DNA of 39,832 nt from Candidatus Aphodenecus pullistercoris (GCA_017694495.1 JADIMU010000046.1:1-39832), one strand, 5' to 3'. Shown: positions 16,115 to 22,846, counted from the stretch's first letter. Numbers and translations are program-made. The notes: generated by a model from the letters alone, not told the origin.

Positions 16115-16329
16115 TCACCTTCCATTCCCACTACGATGCGGCCAGAATGAAGAGGAACCTCAGCGCACTGGGCCTGGGCTGCCAGCTGGTTCCGGTTCCA
16201 CGCTCCATCTCATCGAGCTGCGGGACCGCCCTCATCGTCACGGGAGAGGCTCCTCTTGAGGAGTGCGGCAGCCATGAGGCCGTGTATGTCATGAAGGAGG
16301 GACGATGGTCCGTCTTACAAGCACAGTGA
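16087..16329 (+). CDS. DUF3343 putative Se/S transfer protein
   Basis: 80 residues. The N-terminus ILITFHSHYDAARMKRNL and the segment LVPVPRSISSSCGTAL match small DUF3343 proteins, which resemble the C-terminal part of some YedF proteins and have one conserved Cys (about residue 45). It lies inside an operon between yedF and selD and overlaps both, so translation is probably coupled. The activity is unknown; the context suggests handing selenium on towards SelD. Confidence 0.82.
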   Translation: MAAEGKQILITFHSHYDAARMKRNLSALGLGCQLVPVPRSISSSCGTALIVTGEAPLEECGSHEAVYVMKEGRWSVLQAQ

Positions 16330-17324
16330 AGACTTCGGGCTGTGCGGCGAAGCTGCCGCCGGCCCAGCTGGAGAAGATACTTTCATCCTTGCCTCTGATG
16401 GAGGACGAGCGCCTCATCGTAGGCATCGAGACGGGGGACGACGCCCTTGCCTGGGACCTTGGTGATGGCAGGGTCATGATAGAGTCCGTCGACTTCTTTC
16501 CGCCCGTCGCGGATGATCCATACGAGTATGGCCAGATTGCCGCAGCCAATGCCCTGAGCGACATCTATGCGATGGGTGGGGAGCCTGCGGTCGCGATGAA
16601 CGTGATGTGCTTCCCGTCATGCATGGACTTGAATATCATGCGCTCCATCCTCCTCGGCGCCCAGGACAAGGTCCGCGAGGCTGGCGCCGTGATCGCCGGA
16701 GGCCATACGATAGCCGACAGCACGATCAAGTACGGCCTTTCCGTCACCGGTTTCACGACGAAGGACAGACTGTGGACGAACAAGGGTGCGCGCCCAGGCG
16801 ATGTCCTGGTCATCACGAAGAATCTTGGCGTGGGGATCATCAACACGGCGACCAAGGCCGGCATGGCAAGCGTTGAGGCTACTGCCAAGGCGCTTGAGAG
16901 CATGAAGACGCTCAACCGAAGGGCCTGCCAGGTGGCCAGTGGTCTGGCTGTGAGCGCCGCGACGGATATCACCGGCTTCTCACTGCTTGGACATGTGAAC
17001 GAGATGTGCCAGGGGGCCGGCCTGTCCTTCATCCTCGACTCCACTAGCATCCCCGTCTTCGACGTGGCCCTGGAATACGCCCGCTACGGCCTGATTCCAG
17101 AGGGCGCCTACAGCAACAGGGAACATCTTGAGGGCAAGGTGCACGTCTCCTCCACATTGCCAAGGGAGCTTGAGGACGTCCTCTACGACCCCCAGACTTC
17201 AGGTCCGCTCGCCCTCGCCATGACTGAAGGCGAGGCGGAGCGCTTCCTGGAAACCTTCGGCGACGATGGCAGGATCGTCGGACACTTCCAGGAAAGGGGC
17301 GAGTGGGTCATCGAAGTGCGCTGA
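16305..17324 (+). CDS. selD: Selenophosphate synthase SelD (cysteine form)
   Basis: 339 residues. The catalytic loop is TSGCAAKLPP with Cys13 and Lys16; it is cysteine, not selenocysteine. Nucleotide and metal-binding marks are ETGDDALAW, ESVDFFPPV, AAANALSDIYAMGG, IAGGHTIADS and DITGFSLLGH. It makes selenophosphate from selenide and ATP. AAGGAGGGA supports the start, which lies inside the end of the DUF3343 gene. Last gene of the selenium operon. In this setting selenophosphate probably feeds the selenium cofactor of the Mo-hydroxylases; selA/selB are not in the window, so Sec or selenouridine synthesis cannot be judged. Confidence 0.95.
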   Translation: MVRLTSTVKTSGCAAKLPPAQLEKILSSLPLMEDERLIVGIETGDDALAWDLGDGRVMIESVDFFPPVADDPYEYGQIAAANALSDIYAMGGEPAVAMNVMCFPSCMDLNIMRSILLGAQDKVREAGAVIAGGHTIADSTIKYGLSVTGFTTKDRLWTNKGARPGDVLVITKNLGVGIINTATKAGMASVEATAKALESMKTLNRRACQVASGLAVSAATDITGFSLLGHVNEMCQGAGLSFILDSTSIPVFDVALEYARYGLIPEGAYSNREHLEGKVHVSSTLPRELEDVLYDPQTSGPLALAMTEGEAERFLETFGDDGRIVGHFQERGEWVIEVR

Positions 17325-17330
17325 CGACTC

Positions 17331-17389
17331 CACTTTTGCAACACTCTGCAACACTTTTGCTTGTCAGCTGTCGAAAGCCGTGCTAGAGT
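17331..17389 (+). promoter_or_regulatory. ygeW promoter with tandem operator-like repeats
   Basis: TTGTCA (17361-17366), 17 bases ending in TGC, then TAGAGT (17384-17389). Just upstream are two direct copies of TGCAACACT (17337-17345 and 17347-17355), ten bases apart, inside the larger repeat CACTTTTGC (17331 and 17352). One helical turn between copies suits an activator or a repressor dimer. The leader is about 40 bases long with AGGAGA before the ATG. Confidence 0.6.
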
Positions 17390-17431
17390 GTGGCTATAGA
17401 CAAAGCACATTCTTCACATAGGAGACAAGAC

Positions 17432-18631
17432 ATGAGGACACAAGCCGAAATCAAGGCCATGATCGAGGTGCTGGCGAAGCTCGACACCAGCAGAATGTAT
17501 CTCAACGACTTCTTCCACACCTGGAAGGAGAGCGACGACGAGATCGCAGCCGTCTTCCAGGTCGCAGAGATTCTGAGGGCTATGCGCGAGGACAACATCT
17601 CGACCAAGGTCTTCGACTCCGGCCTTGGAATCTCCATCTTCCGCGACAACTCGACGCGCACACGCTTCTCCTTCGCCTCGGCGTGCAACCTGCTCGGCCT
17701 CGAAGTACAGGACCTCGACGAGAAGATCTCCCAGATCGCCCACGGCGAGACCGTCCGCGAGACGGCCAACATGGTCTCCTTTATGGCCGACGTCATCGGC
17801 ATCAGGGACGACATGTACATCGGCAAGGGCCACACCTACATGAAGACGGTCGCCGACAGCGTGGCCGAAGGCTACAAGGACGGCGTGCTCGAGCAGAGGC
17901 CGACTCTGGTCAACCTCCAGTGCGACATCGATCATCCGACCCAGTCCATGGCCGACATGCTCCATGTCATCAACCACTTCGGCGGGGTCGAGAACCTCAA
18001 GGGCAAGAAGATCGCAATGACCTGGGCCTATTCGCCTTCCTATGGCAAGCCGCTCTCAGTTCCCCAGGGCATCATCGGACTCTTCAGCCGCTTCGGCATG
18101 GAAGTCGTCCTGGCACATCCCGAAGGCTATGACATCATGAAGGACGTCGAGGACGTTGCCGCCGCGAACGCCAAGGCTTCCGGAGGATCCTTCCGCAAGG
18201 TCGACTCGATGGAGGAGGCCTTCAAGGATGCCGACATCGTCTACCCGAAGAGCTGGGCTCCCTACGCCGTCATGGAAGAGAGGACCCGCCTGGTCGAGGC
18301 TGGCCGCTTCGACGACCTCAAGGACCTCGAGAAGCGCTGTCTCGAGAACAATGCGAAGTTCAAGGACTGGACATGCACCGAGGATCTGATGAAGACGACG
18401 AAGGACGGCAAGGCGCTGTACATGCACTGCCTGCCAGCCGACATCACAGGCCTTTCATGCAAGGAGGGCGAGGTCGACCGCTCCGTCTTCGACCGCTACC
18501 TCGTTCCCCTCTACAAGGAGGCCAGCTACAAGCCTTACATCATCGCCGCGATGATCTTCCTCTCGAAGTTCGAGAAGCCTTCCGCCAAGCTCCAGATGCT
18601 GCTTGACGAGGCTAGGCCGAGAATCAAGTAA
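17432..18631 (+). CDS. ygeW: YgeW knotted carbamoyltransferase
   Basis: 399 residues, aspartate/ornithine carbamoyltransferase superfamily, YgeW branch. The carbamoyl-phosphate motif is FRDNSTRTRFSF (about residue 70), and MHCLPAD carries the second phosphate-binding element. Length and the segments AYSPSYGKPLSVPQ and YPKSWAPYAVMEE fit YgeW rather than ArgF/PyrB. In purine clusters YgeW probably uses a carbamoylated or ureido intermediate to yield carbamoyl phosphate and hence ATP, but its acceptor is not settled. The ATG has AGGAGA seven bases upstream; the open frame before it is leader. It has its own promoter and is followed by a 13-bp hairpin. Confidence 0.9.
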   Translation: MRTQAEIKAMIEVLAKLDTSRMYLNDFFHTWKESDDEIAAVFQVAEILRAMREDNISTKVFDSGLGISIFRDNSTRTRFSFASACNLLGLEVQDLDEKISQIAHGETVRETANMVSFMADVIGIRDDMYIGKGHTYMKTVADSVAEGYKDGVLEQRPTLVNLQCDIDHPTQSMADMLHVINHFGGVENLKGKKIAMTWAYSPSYGKPLSVPQGIIGLFSRFGMEVVLAHPEGYDIMKDVEDVAAANAKASGGSFRKVDSMEEAFKDADIVYPKSWAPYAVMEERTRLVEAGRFDDLKDLEKRCLENNAKFKDWTCTEDLMKTTKDGKALYMHCLPADITGLSCKEGEVDRSVFDRYLVPLYKEASYKPYIIAAMIFLSKFEKPSAKLQMLLDEARPRIK

Positions 18632-18649
18632 GACTCAAGCGAGAAACAA

Positions 18650-18689
18650 GCCAAGGGCCTTGTGGGATCACTCCTGCAAGGCCCTTGGC
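18650..18689 (+). terminator. Long-stem hairpin after ygeW
   Basis: GCCAAGGGCCTTG (18650-18662) pairs perfectly with CAAGGCCCTTGGC (18677-18689) around a 14-base loop. It sits 18 bases after the ygeW stop. No T-run follows. Confidence 0.6.
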
Positions 18690-18878
18690 ATATCCAGGGA
18701 CGACACGACAGACAAACAACGCCTCGCAGACTCTCACAACCCAGGAAGGGAAGGGGACGGTGGGGGCCACTCTTTGTCTGAATACGTCCAGACTTAAGAG
18801 AATGCCGCATCAAATCCTACAACAAAAATATAATGCCAAAATCAGAATTGAATATATGATTTAACAACTATAAGAAAT
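18690..18878. other. Non-coding stretch between ygeW and the IS200-type element
   Basis: No gene is seen. Composition shifts from GC-rich to AT-rich around 18800 (runs such as CAACAAAAATATAATG). A weak GTCTG...CAGAC repeat lies at 18776-18793. The AT-rich part marks the start of the accessory region and probably the insertion target of the IS200-type element. Confidence 0.5.
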
Positions 18879-18976
18879 CCACAGGCTAAGCCTGTGGTGC
18901 GGTAGAGGGTTAAACCGAAAACCTCCTGTGGTAATGTAGAGGGGCGTACCAATGCACCAATACAGCCACAGGAGGA
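18879..18976 (+). promoter_or_regulatory. Transposase-repressing leader with sequestered ribosome binding site
   Basis: CCTCCTGTGG (18922-18931) is the exact complement of CCACAGGAGG (18966-18975), which contains the GGAGG Shine-Dalgarno of tnpA. Pairing would hide it, as known for IS200. CCACAGG and CCTGTGG each also occur in the left-end hairpin (18879-18897), so alternative, mutually exclusive pairings are possible. Confidence 0.65.
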
Positions 18977-18981
18977 GAAGG

Positions 18982-19398
18982 ATGCCAGATAAGAGCCAAG
19001 CCCATACGAAGTGGGATTGTACGTATCATATCGTATTCATCCCTAAGTATAGGCGGAAAGTCCTGTACGGAGAAGTCAGGAAGAAGCTGATGCTCATCAT
19101 CAAGCGGTTGTGCCACAACAAGGGGATAGAGATGGTTGAGGGGGCGATGTGCATCGACCATGTGCACATCAGCCTGAGGATTCCCCCGAAACTATCAGTA
19201 GCGGAAGTGATGGGTTGCCTGAAGGGGAAGAGCGCACTGCAGCTGATCGACGAGAACCTGGATTAGAGACGCCGGACTGGTCGGGACAGGACGCTGTGGG
19301 CTCGTGGGTATTATGTCAGTACGGTAGGGTTGAACGAATCGGTGATCCGTCAGTACATAAAGGATCAGGAAGAGGCCGACCAGTTCGGCGTCGAGTGA
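18982..19398 (+). pseudogene. tnpA: IS200-family transposase TnpA, broken by an in-frame TAG
   Basis: ATG 18982 has GGAGG six bases upstream. The first 94 codons give a normal Y1 transposase: KWDCTYHIVFIPKYRRK, then the HUH metal motif in CIDHVHISL, then the LSVAEVMGCLKGKSA helix. Codon 95 is TAG (19264-19266). The same frame then continues for 43 codons with the expected family C-terminus (FWARGYYVSTVG-like sequence; VIRQYIKDQEE), which carries the probable catalytic tyrosine in RQYIKDQ, and stops at TGA 19396. A point nonsense mutation therefore removes the nucleophile; there is no frameshift. The truncated product might still bind DNA. Confidence 0.85.
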
Positions 19399-19406
19399 TG
19401 TGAAGT

Positions 19407-19423
19407 GGCCCCATCTTGGGGCC
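19407..19423 (+). terminator. Hairpin after tnpA
   Basis: GGCCCC-ATCTT-GGGGCC lies nine bases after the second tnpA stop. No T-run follows. It could end tnpA transcription or be part of the right-end structure. Confidence 0.45.
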
Positions 19424-19559
19424 TGATGCGGTGATAGGTGCATTGGTACGCGGCTTTTAGCCGCTGCCGGTAATGGGCCCCTTATAGGGGCATCTCATAC
19501 CACCAGCTGTGCTAGTGGTCATGATTACTATGTTACTTAGACGCACAATTCTGATTAAA

Positions 19560-19587
19560 CCGTATCTTCTGAATTTAGGGTATATGG
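19560..19587 (+). repeat. Left terminal inverted repeat of the IS1634/IS4-like element
   Basis: 28 bases from CCGTATCTTC to ATATGG, matching the complement of 21278-21306 with a few single-base differences and gaps. Confidence 0.85.
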
Positions 19588-19631
19588 CCTAAACAGTGAA
19601 ATCCAAGTAATTCTTGAAGAAACAACATTCT

Positions 19632-19665
19632 GGGGCTTGCAAAAGCCCCTTTCTCATGCTAGAAT
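19632..19665 (+). promoter_or_regulatory. Terminator hairpin overlapping the transposase promoter
   Basis: GGGGCTT-GCAA-AAGCCCC followed by TTT (19632-19652) looks like an intrinsic terminator that would block read-in from outside. Its loop contains the -35 TTGCAA (19637-19642); a 17-base spacer ending in TGC leads to TAGAAT (19660-19665). Transcription from outside is stopped while the element's own promoter still works. Confidence 0.65.
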
Positions 19666-19694
19666 CATATTACCTAACTTAGGGGATATGAGAC

Positions 19695-21272
19695 ATGGCA
19701 CAGAAACCGGACTATGTTGCTTCTTTCAAGAAGCCGCCAAACACAGAGATCAAGCTCATCAGCGGCAAGTGGTATCTCTACCGCACGAGCTGCGAATATG
19801 ACAAGGAGAGCAAGAGGCCCCGGAAGAAGAGTGGCGAGTATCTCGGCGCCATAAAGGAGGATGGGTTCCATCCCAAGAGGGGTGCAGCTCTGCCAGAAGT
19901 GGAAGAGGAGATCGAGATCAAGGAGGCTGGAGCCACCTCCTATTTCTACAAAAGGTGCGAATACATCCGCACCCAGCTGCAGGTCCATTTCCCTGATTGC
20001 TGGCAGCAGCTGTTTGCCATCGCACTTATAAGGGCTGTCCACGAATCCCCGCTCAAGAGGATTGCAGACAGGTATGAATGTTCAATCCTGTCGGAAATAC
20101 ATCCTGAACTGAGGCTTTCAAAGGACGACATCACTCCGCTTCTGCAGAGGGTCGGCAGGGACAGGAAACACATCAGGCTGTTCATGGTAGGCGCTTATGA
20201 GAAGAAGTCGTCATCGTTCATGCTCTTTGATGGGCACCGTCTGATCTCCCATTCAGAGACACTTGAGAGCGCCCATCTCGGATATGATTCGAAGATGAGG
20301 TTCGAGCCCCAGTCCAATCTGATCTGTGCGTTTTCCATCGACGGCAGCGAGTGTTTTCCCGCCTACTACAAGGCGGAAGATGGAGATGTCATAGACAGTG
20401 TTGCATTCTCGGATGTCATCGCAGAGATGGGAATAGACAAGAAGAATGTGGCCATCATCGGCGACAAGGGATTCAACGGGGAAGGAAACATCGATCTCAT
20501 GGAAGATAAGGATCTGAATTATGTTCTTCCCTTGAAAAGGAACAGCAGTGAACTTTCTCCGCTCATGCCTGTCAGCGAGGCTCTTTACCAGGGCGGTTTC
20601 ACCTATGCGGGAAGGCCTATTCTTTTCAAGGACTGCATGCTTGAGGATGGAAGACGAATCTGCATCTTCCTTGACCAGAAGATGCGGCAGAAGGAGATGG
20701 GAGACAGCTTCAGGAGAACCGCCAGGCTGAATGCAGAAAACCTTGAAAGGGCCCGCAAGGAGGAGGAAAGACGTACCAAGGGGTGGACGCCGCTGCTCTC
20801 CGACGAGCGTCTTGCCGAACTGAAGTGTCCTGTTGATCCATTGTCCGTATTCGGGGATCCCACCCGTGCCGGCACATTGTCATTGATTACAAACATTGCA
20901 TCCTGCAGTGCAGAGGACATCTACCAGTACTACAAGAAGCGCGAGTGGATAGAGGACTTCTTCCGCATCTACGACAACACTCTCGACTTCGATTCCTCAT
21001 TCATGCGTGACAGGTATTCCTTCGAGGCCTGGCTGTTCCTGAACCACCTCTCGAGCTTGATGGCCTACGATGCATTGCATGACATAAAGAGCAACAACAT
21101 GCTGAAAAACCTTTCCTTCAAGGATTTCAGAGTGAAGCTCTCATCGATTGCAGCATGCAGGAGCACGGGAGAGTGGAAAGTGCAGAAGCTTACCGATAAA
21201 AGGAAGGCTTTCCTCTCGAAGTTCAATGTAGATATTGAAGGTGTACTGGCAGGCCTCAATACTTCAGCTTGA
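19695..21272 (+). CDS. IS1634/IS4-like DDE transposase
   Basis: 525 residues. Catalytic region marks: an early aspartate in MLFDGHRL (about residue 178), the second in VAIIGDKGFNGEGN (about 256), and the Y-(2)-R-(3)-E signature in QYYKKREWIEDFFR (about 417). Between the second and third lies a charged beta-insertion (RRTARLNAENLERARKEEER), usual in IS4-like enzymes. The frame is unbroken. ATG 19695 has AGGGGA about ten bases upstream and a promoter at 19637-19665. The family name rests on length, architecture and ends; IS1634 is preferred over other IS4 groups. Confidence 0.85.
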   Translation: MAQKPDYVASFKKPPNTEIKLISGKWYLYRTSCEYDKESKRPRKKSGEYLGAIKEDGFHPKRGAALPEVEEEIEIKEAGATSYFYKRCEYIRTQLQVHFPDCWQQLFAIALIRAVHESPLKRIADRYECSILSEIHPELRLSKDDITPLLQRVGRDRKHIRLFMVGAYEKKSSSFMLFDGHRLISHSETLESAHLGYDSKMRFEPQSNLICAFSIDGSECFPAYYKAEDGDVIDSVAFSDVIAEMGIDKKNVAIIGDKGFNGEGNIDLMEDKDLNYVLPLKRNSSELSPLMPVSEALYQGGFTYAGRPILFKDCMLEDGRRICIFLDQKMRQKEMGDSFRRTARLNAENLERARKEEERRTKGWTPLLSDERLAELKCPVDPLSVFGDPTRAGTLSLITNIASCSAEDIYQYYKKREWIEDFFRIYDNTLDFDSSFMRDRYSFEAWLFLNHLSSLMAYDALHDIKSNNMLKNLSFKDFRVKLSSIAACRSTGEWKVQKLTDKRKAFLSKFNVDIEGVLAGLNTSA

Positions 21273-21277
21273 GGCCT

Positions 21278-21306
21278 CCATATTACCTAAAACTCAGAAG
21301 ATACGG
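21278..21306 (-). repeat. Right terminal inverted repeat of the IS1634/IS4-like element
   Basis: Complement of the left repeat, ending in GATACGG next to the ATTAA target duplication. Confidence 0.85.
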
Positions 21307-21510
21307 ATTAAGAGATATAAGATAGACAAAGAAAGGAATCTTGTTGTATGTCCACAGGGGCGGCTTCACAGAAGATCTCTTTCGTCCTGTATGAATTGTT
21401 CGGTGTTCCTTGGTACAGAAAATACGCGAAGTTTTTTTCGTTATGTCAGGCGGTTTGAGTGGCTGTCCTTTTCTACCGATGCGATTTGTTTCCTTTCAAT
21501 TTTTCCTTGA
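21307..21510 (+). pseudogene. Probable remnant of a transposase (IS1182-like zinc-knuckle part)
   Basis: A short open stretch reading KRYKIDKERNLVVCPQGRL and then SSCMNCSVFLG resembles the cysteine-bearing middle of IS1182-type transposases (Y..D.......CP.G, then C..C). It has no start or complete domain and decays into T-rich non-coding sequence by about 21430. The open frame appears to continue to the left across the IS insertion point (TTAGACGCACAATTCTG before 19554). The family call is tentative. Confidence 0.4.
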
Positions 21511-21536
21511 CCAAACGCCTGTTCCACCCGGACAAT
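21507..21536 (+). promoter_or_regulatory. Promoter of the small outer-membrane-type gene
   Basis: TTGACC (21507-21512), an 18-base spacer, GACAAT (21531-21536). The leader to ATG 21593 is about 50 bases. Confidence 0.45.
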
Positions 21537-21592
21537 TCAAGTAGGGGTTCGGTATGAATCACCATCCAATATTCATATGTCAGGAGGGGTTA

Positions 21593-22132
21593 ATGGTGAA
21601 GAAGTTTTCTTTGGTCCTGATTTTATTGCTCATTGTTTTTCCGGCAGCTTTTGCCGCGGCACAGGTGGATCTGGTCGGAGGTATCGGCGGTTCCGCAATC
21701 AGCATGGGCTTCGGTACGCAGGGAGGAAACACCGGAGGCGACTTCCAGATGGTCTTCGATGTTTCGGCGGAAACGGATGTCATGTTCAATGCGAATCATG
21801 GCCTTTATGCCGGTCTCGGAGTGAGTGCGACAGCTGCGCGCAACGGATCAGCATCGCTTGTGCTTTCTGCCGGATACATGTTCAAAACGCCCGTCAAGAA
21901 TTTCGATCTGGTTGTCGGAGTCGGGCCTCATGTCAGCGGGATAGGCTCAGACGAAGGACGTTTCGGAGTATCCTCGAGCGTGAGTCTGGACTACTACATG
22001 ACCGAGCGGGTGTTCCTGCGTGGAGGTGCAGGGGTGAGGATGGATTTCCTCCGGTTCGGCGGAAGGACGAGCAACGGTATGTTCTGGGTGACGCTTACCG
22101 GTCCGTTCTTCTCTCTCGGTTACTCCTTCTAA
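21593..22132 (+). CDS. Small secreted outer-membrane beta-barrel-like protein
   Basis: 179 residues. A clear signal peptide (MVKKFSLVLILLLIVFPAAF, then AAAQ) is followed by alternating short hydrophobic and glycine-rich strands: VDLVGGIGGSAISMGFG, HGLYAGLGVSATA, NFDLVVGVGPHVSGIG, VFLRGGAGVRMDFL. It ends FFSLGYSF with the terminal aromatic residue typical of outer-membrane barrels. Size suits an eight-stranded OmpX/OmpA-like or spirochaetal surface protein. ATG 21593 was chosen because GGAGGGG lies just upstream and the signal peptide starts there; an in-frame ATG 39 bases earlier lacks this. It sits alone among transposase remnants. Function unknown. Confidence 0.7.
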   Translation: MVKKFSLVLILLLIVFPAAFAAAQVDLVGGIGGSAISMGFGTQGGNTGGDFQMVFDVSAETDVMFNANHGLYAGLGVSATAARNGSASLVLSAGYMFKTPVKNFDLVVGVGPHVSGIGSDEGRFGVSSSVSLDYYMTERVFLRGGAGVRMDFLRFGGRTSNGMFWVTLTGPFFSLGYSF

Positions 22133-22141
22133 GGATTTTGA

Positions 22142-22174
22142 GGCCTGTGTGTCCTATGGCCATGCAGGCTTTTG
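22142..22174 (+). terminator. Probable terminator of the outer-membrane-type gene
   Basis: GCCTG...CAGGC with a long loop is followed by TTTTGTTT, about ten bases after the stop. The stem is short and imperfect beyond five pairs. Confidence 0.45.
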
Positions 22175-22213
22175 TTTCCGCCGATGATATTTCCGAATAA
22201 AGATTCTTGATTC

Positions 22214-22240
22214 CGGATCATTGCATTTCTGTATGATCCG
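22214..22240. other. 8-bp hairpin in the gap before the IS66 remnant
   Basis: CGGATCAT (22214-22221) and ATGATCCG (22233-22240) with an 11-base loop. It may belong to an IS end or act as a terminator; not resolved. Confidence 0.4.
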
Positions 22241-22257
22241 TTGTGTAAAATTGCGGA

Positions 22258-22446
22258 GATGGACTAGTTGTTAGCGTCAGGCGAAATCAACCATCCGGGG
22301 ATGCGGACTGGGAGGCCCTCCTGCCCTGGAACATCGACCTGAAGGGAATCCAGGAGGCCAGGAGGCTCCGCCTCGAAGCGGTCCCCGATCCGGACAGGAA
22401 GACCCCATACCATCTCACAGGCGACCTTGTTGCCAGAGTGCGCTGA
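22258..22446 (+). pseudogene. C-terminal remnant of an IS66 TnpC transposase
   Basis: The frame has no start codon and reads DADWEALLPWNIDLKGI, then VPDPDRKTPYHLTG, ending at TGA 22446. ALLPWN(x)DL is the C-terminal signature of IS66-family TnpC, and the PDP.R..PY.L.G tail fits spirochaetal copies as I remember them. Only about 55 residues survive. It reads on the + strand and overlaps the opposite-strand IS66 TnpA-like gene by about 30 bases, which cannot be an original IS66 layout. Confidence 0.6.
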
Positions 22447-22846
22447 GCGCACTGACGACAGCCCCTATCGTCGTCTCGTCGGCGAGGATCCTCGCACCTC
22501 CGATCTCCACCGGGATGGCCCTGGGCGCATCCTGGGATGGTCCTGCTACTGGCGCACCGCCCTTTCTGACCAGCACGAGAGGCTGGCCTCCAGACTTTTC
22601 GCGTCTCCTGTTTCCATTCCAGTTGAGGTAGGAGGCTGGCACCTCCATCCCGATGCTGGCGCGGTAGGCGCCAATCCTCCTCATGACGGTGGATTCATGG
22701 ATCCCCTCGCGAATTGCGATTGATCGTATGCTTTCTCCGTTGACGTTGGCCTCATGGTAGAGCTTCCCGATTGCGAGCCGCTCGTCATTGGCGCAGACTG
22801 CTTTCATGGCACCTTTCTGACAATCTGTATCATGGTTCTGGTTCAT
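22415..22846 (-). CDS. IS66 TnpA-like accessory protein (orphan)
   Basis: Up to 143 residues; Met14 (22807) is an alternative start. The N-terminal half has a helix-turn-helix-like stretch (GESIRSIAIREGIHESTVMR). The C-terminal segment IPVEIGGARILADETTIGAV matches the end of IS66 TnpA/OrfA proteins, where a V-E-I-x-G-G-A-R-I motif precedes the last helix. No tnpB follows on the same strand; instead a TnpC tail lies head-on. This looks like a rearranged IS66 fragment. Whether it is expressed is unknown. Confidence 0.55.
   Translation of the reverse strand: MNQNHDTDCQKGAMKAVCANDERLAIGKLYHEANVNGESIRSIAIREGIHESTVMRRIGAYRASIGMEVPASYLNWNGNRRREKSGGQPLVLVRKGGAPVAGPSQDAPRAIPVEIGGARILADETTIGAVVSALSALWQQGRL

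Larger units (their letters stand above)
18944..19451. repeat. 15-bp inverted repeat flanking the tnpA reading frame
   Basis: GCGTACCAATGCACC at 18944-18958 (tnpA leader) and its exact complement at 19437-19451 (38 bases after the tnpA end). IS200-type elements lack terminal inverted repeats, and these copies are internal, so a long-range mRNA pairing or a fold of the single-stranded element is more likely than a transposase end. Confidence 0.7.
18879..19519 (+). mobile_element. IS200-type insertion sequence, inactive
   Basis: A Y1 (HUH) transposase gene is flanked by hairpins rather than classical inverted repeats. The left has a perfect CCACAGGCT-A-AGCCTGTGG hairpin (18879-18897). The right has GCGGC-TTTTA-GCCGC (19450-19464), GCCCC-TTATA-GGGGC (19477-19491) and ACCACCAGC-TGT-GCTAGTGGT with one mismatch (19499-19519). 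Exact ends are not resolved because IS200-type elements make no target duplication; the limits given are the outermost hairpins. The transposase is cut by an amber codon, so the copy can move only if helped in trans. Confidence 0.75.
19560..21306 (+). mobile_element. IS1634/IS4-like insertion sequence, apparently intact
   Basis: About 1.75 kb with one full transposase gene. The ends match as imperfect inverted repeats: the left starts CCGTATCTTCTGAATTTAGG and the complement of the right end starts CCGTATCTTCTGAGTTTTAGG; both run on to ATATGG. Flanks are ATTAA at 19554-19558 (followed by one extra A) and ATTAA at 21307-21311, consistent with a 5-6 bp target duplication. Deleting the element joins the flanks into one open frame, which suggests insertion into an older transposase fragment. 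Confidence 0.88.

Noticed and set aside
14866-16131. 421-codon - strand frame opposite yedE/yedF
   Set aside because: Lies across two well-supported genes and their junction; sequence is Glu/Asp/Gln-rich shadow.
19264-19266. TAG read as a recoded amino acid (pyrrolysine-like)
   Set aside because: No other gene in the window uses in-frame TAG, many genes end with TAG, and the copy is an insertion sequence likely to be decaying.
18879-19519. Group II intron or attC-type recombination site
   Set aside because: The hairpins belong with an HUH transposase gene and fit IS200; no intron domain V or integrase is present.
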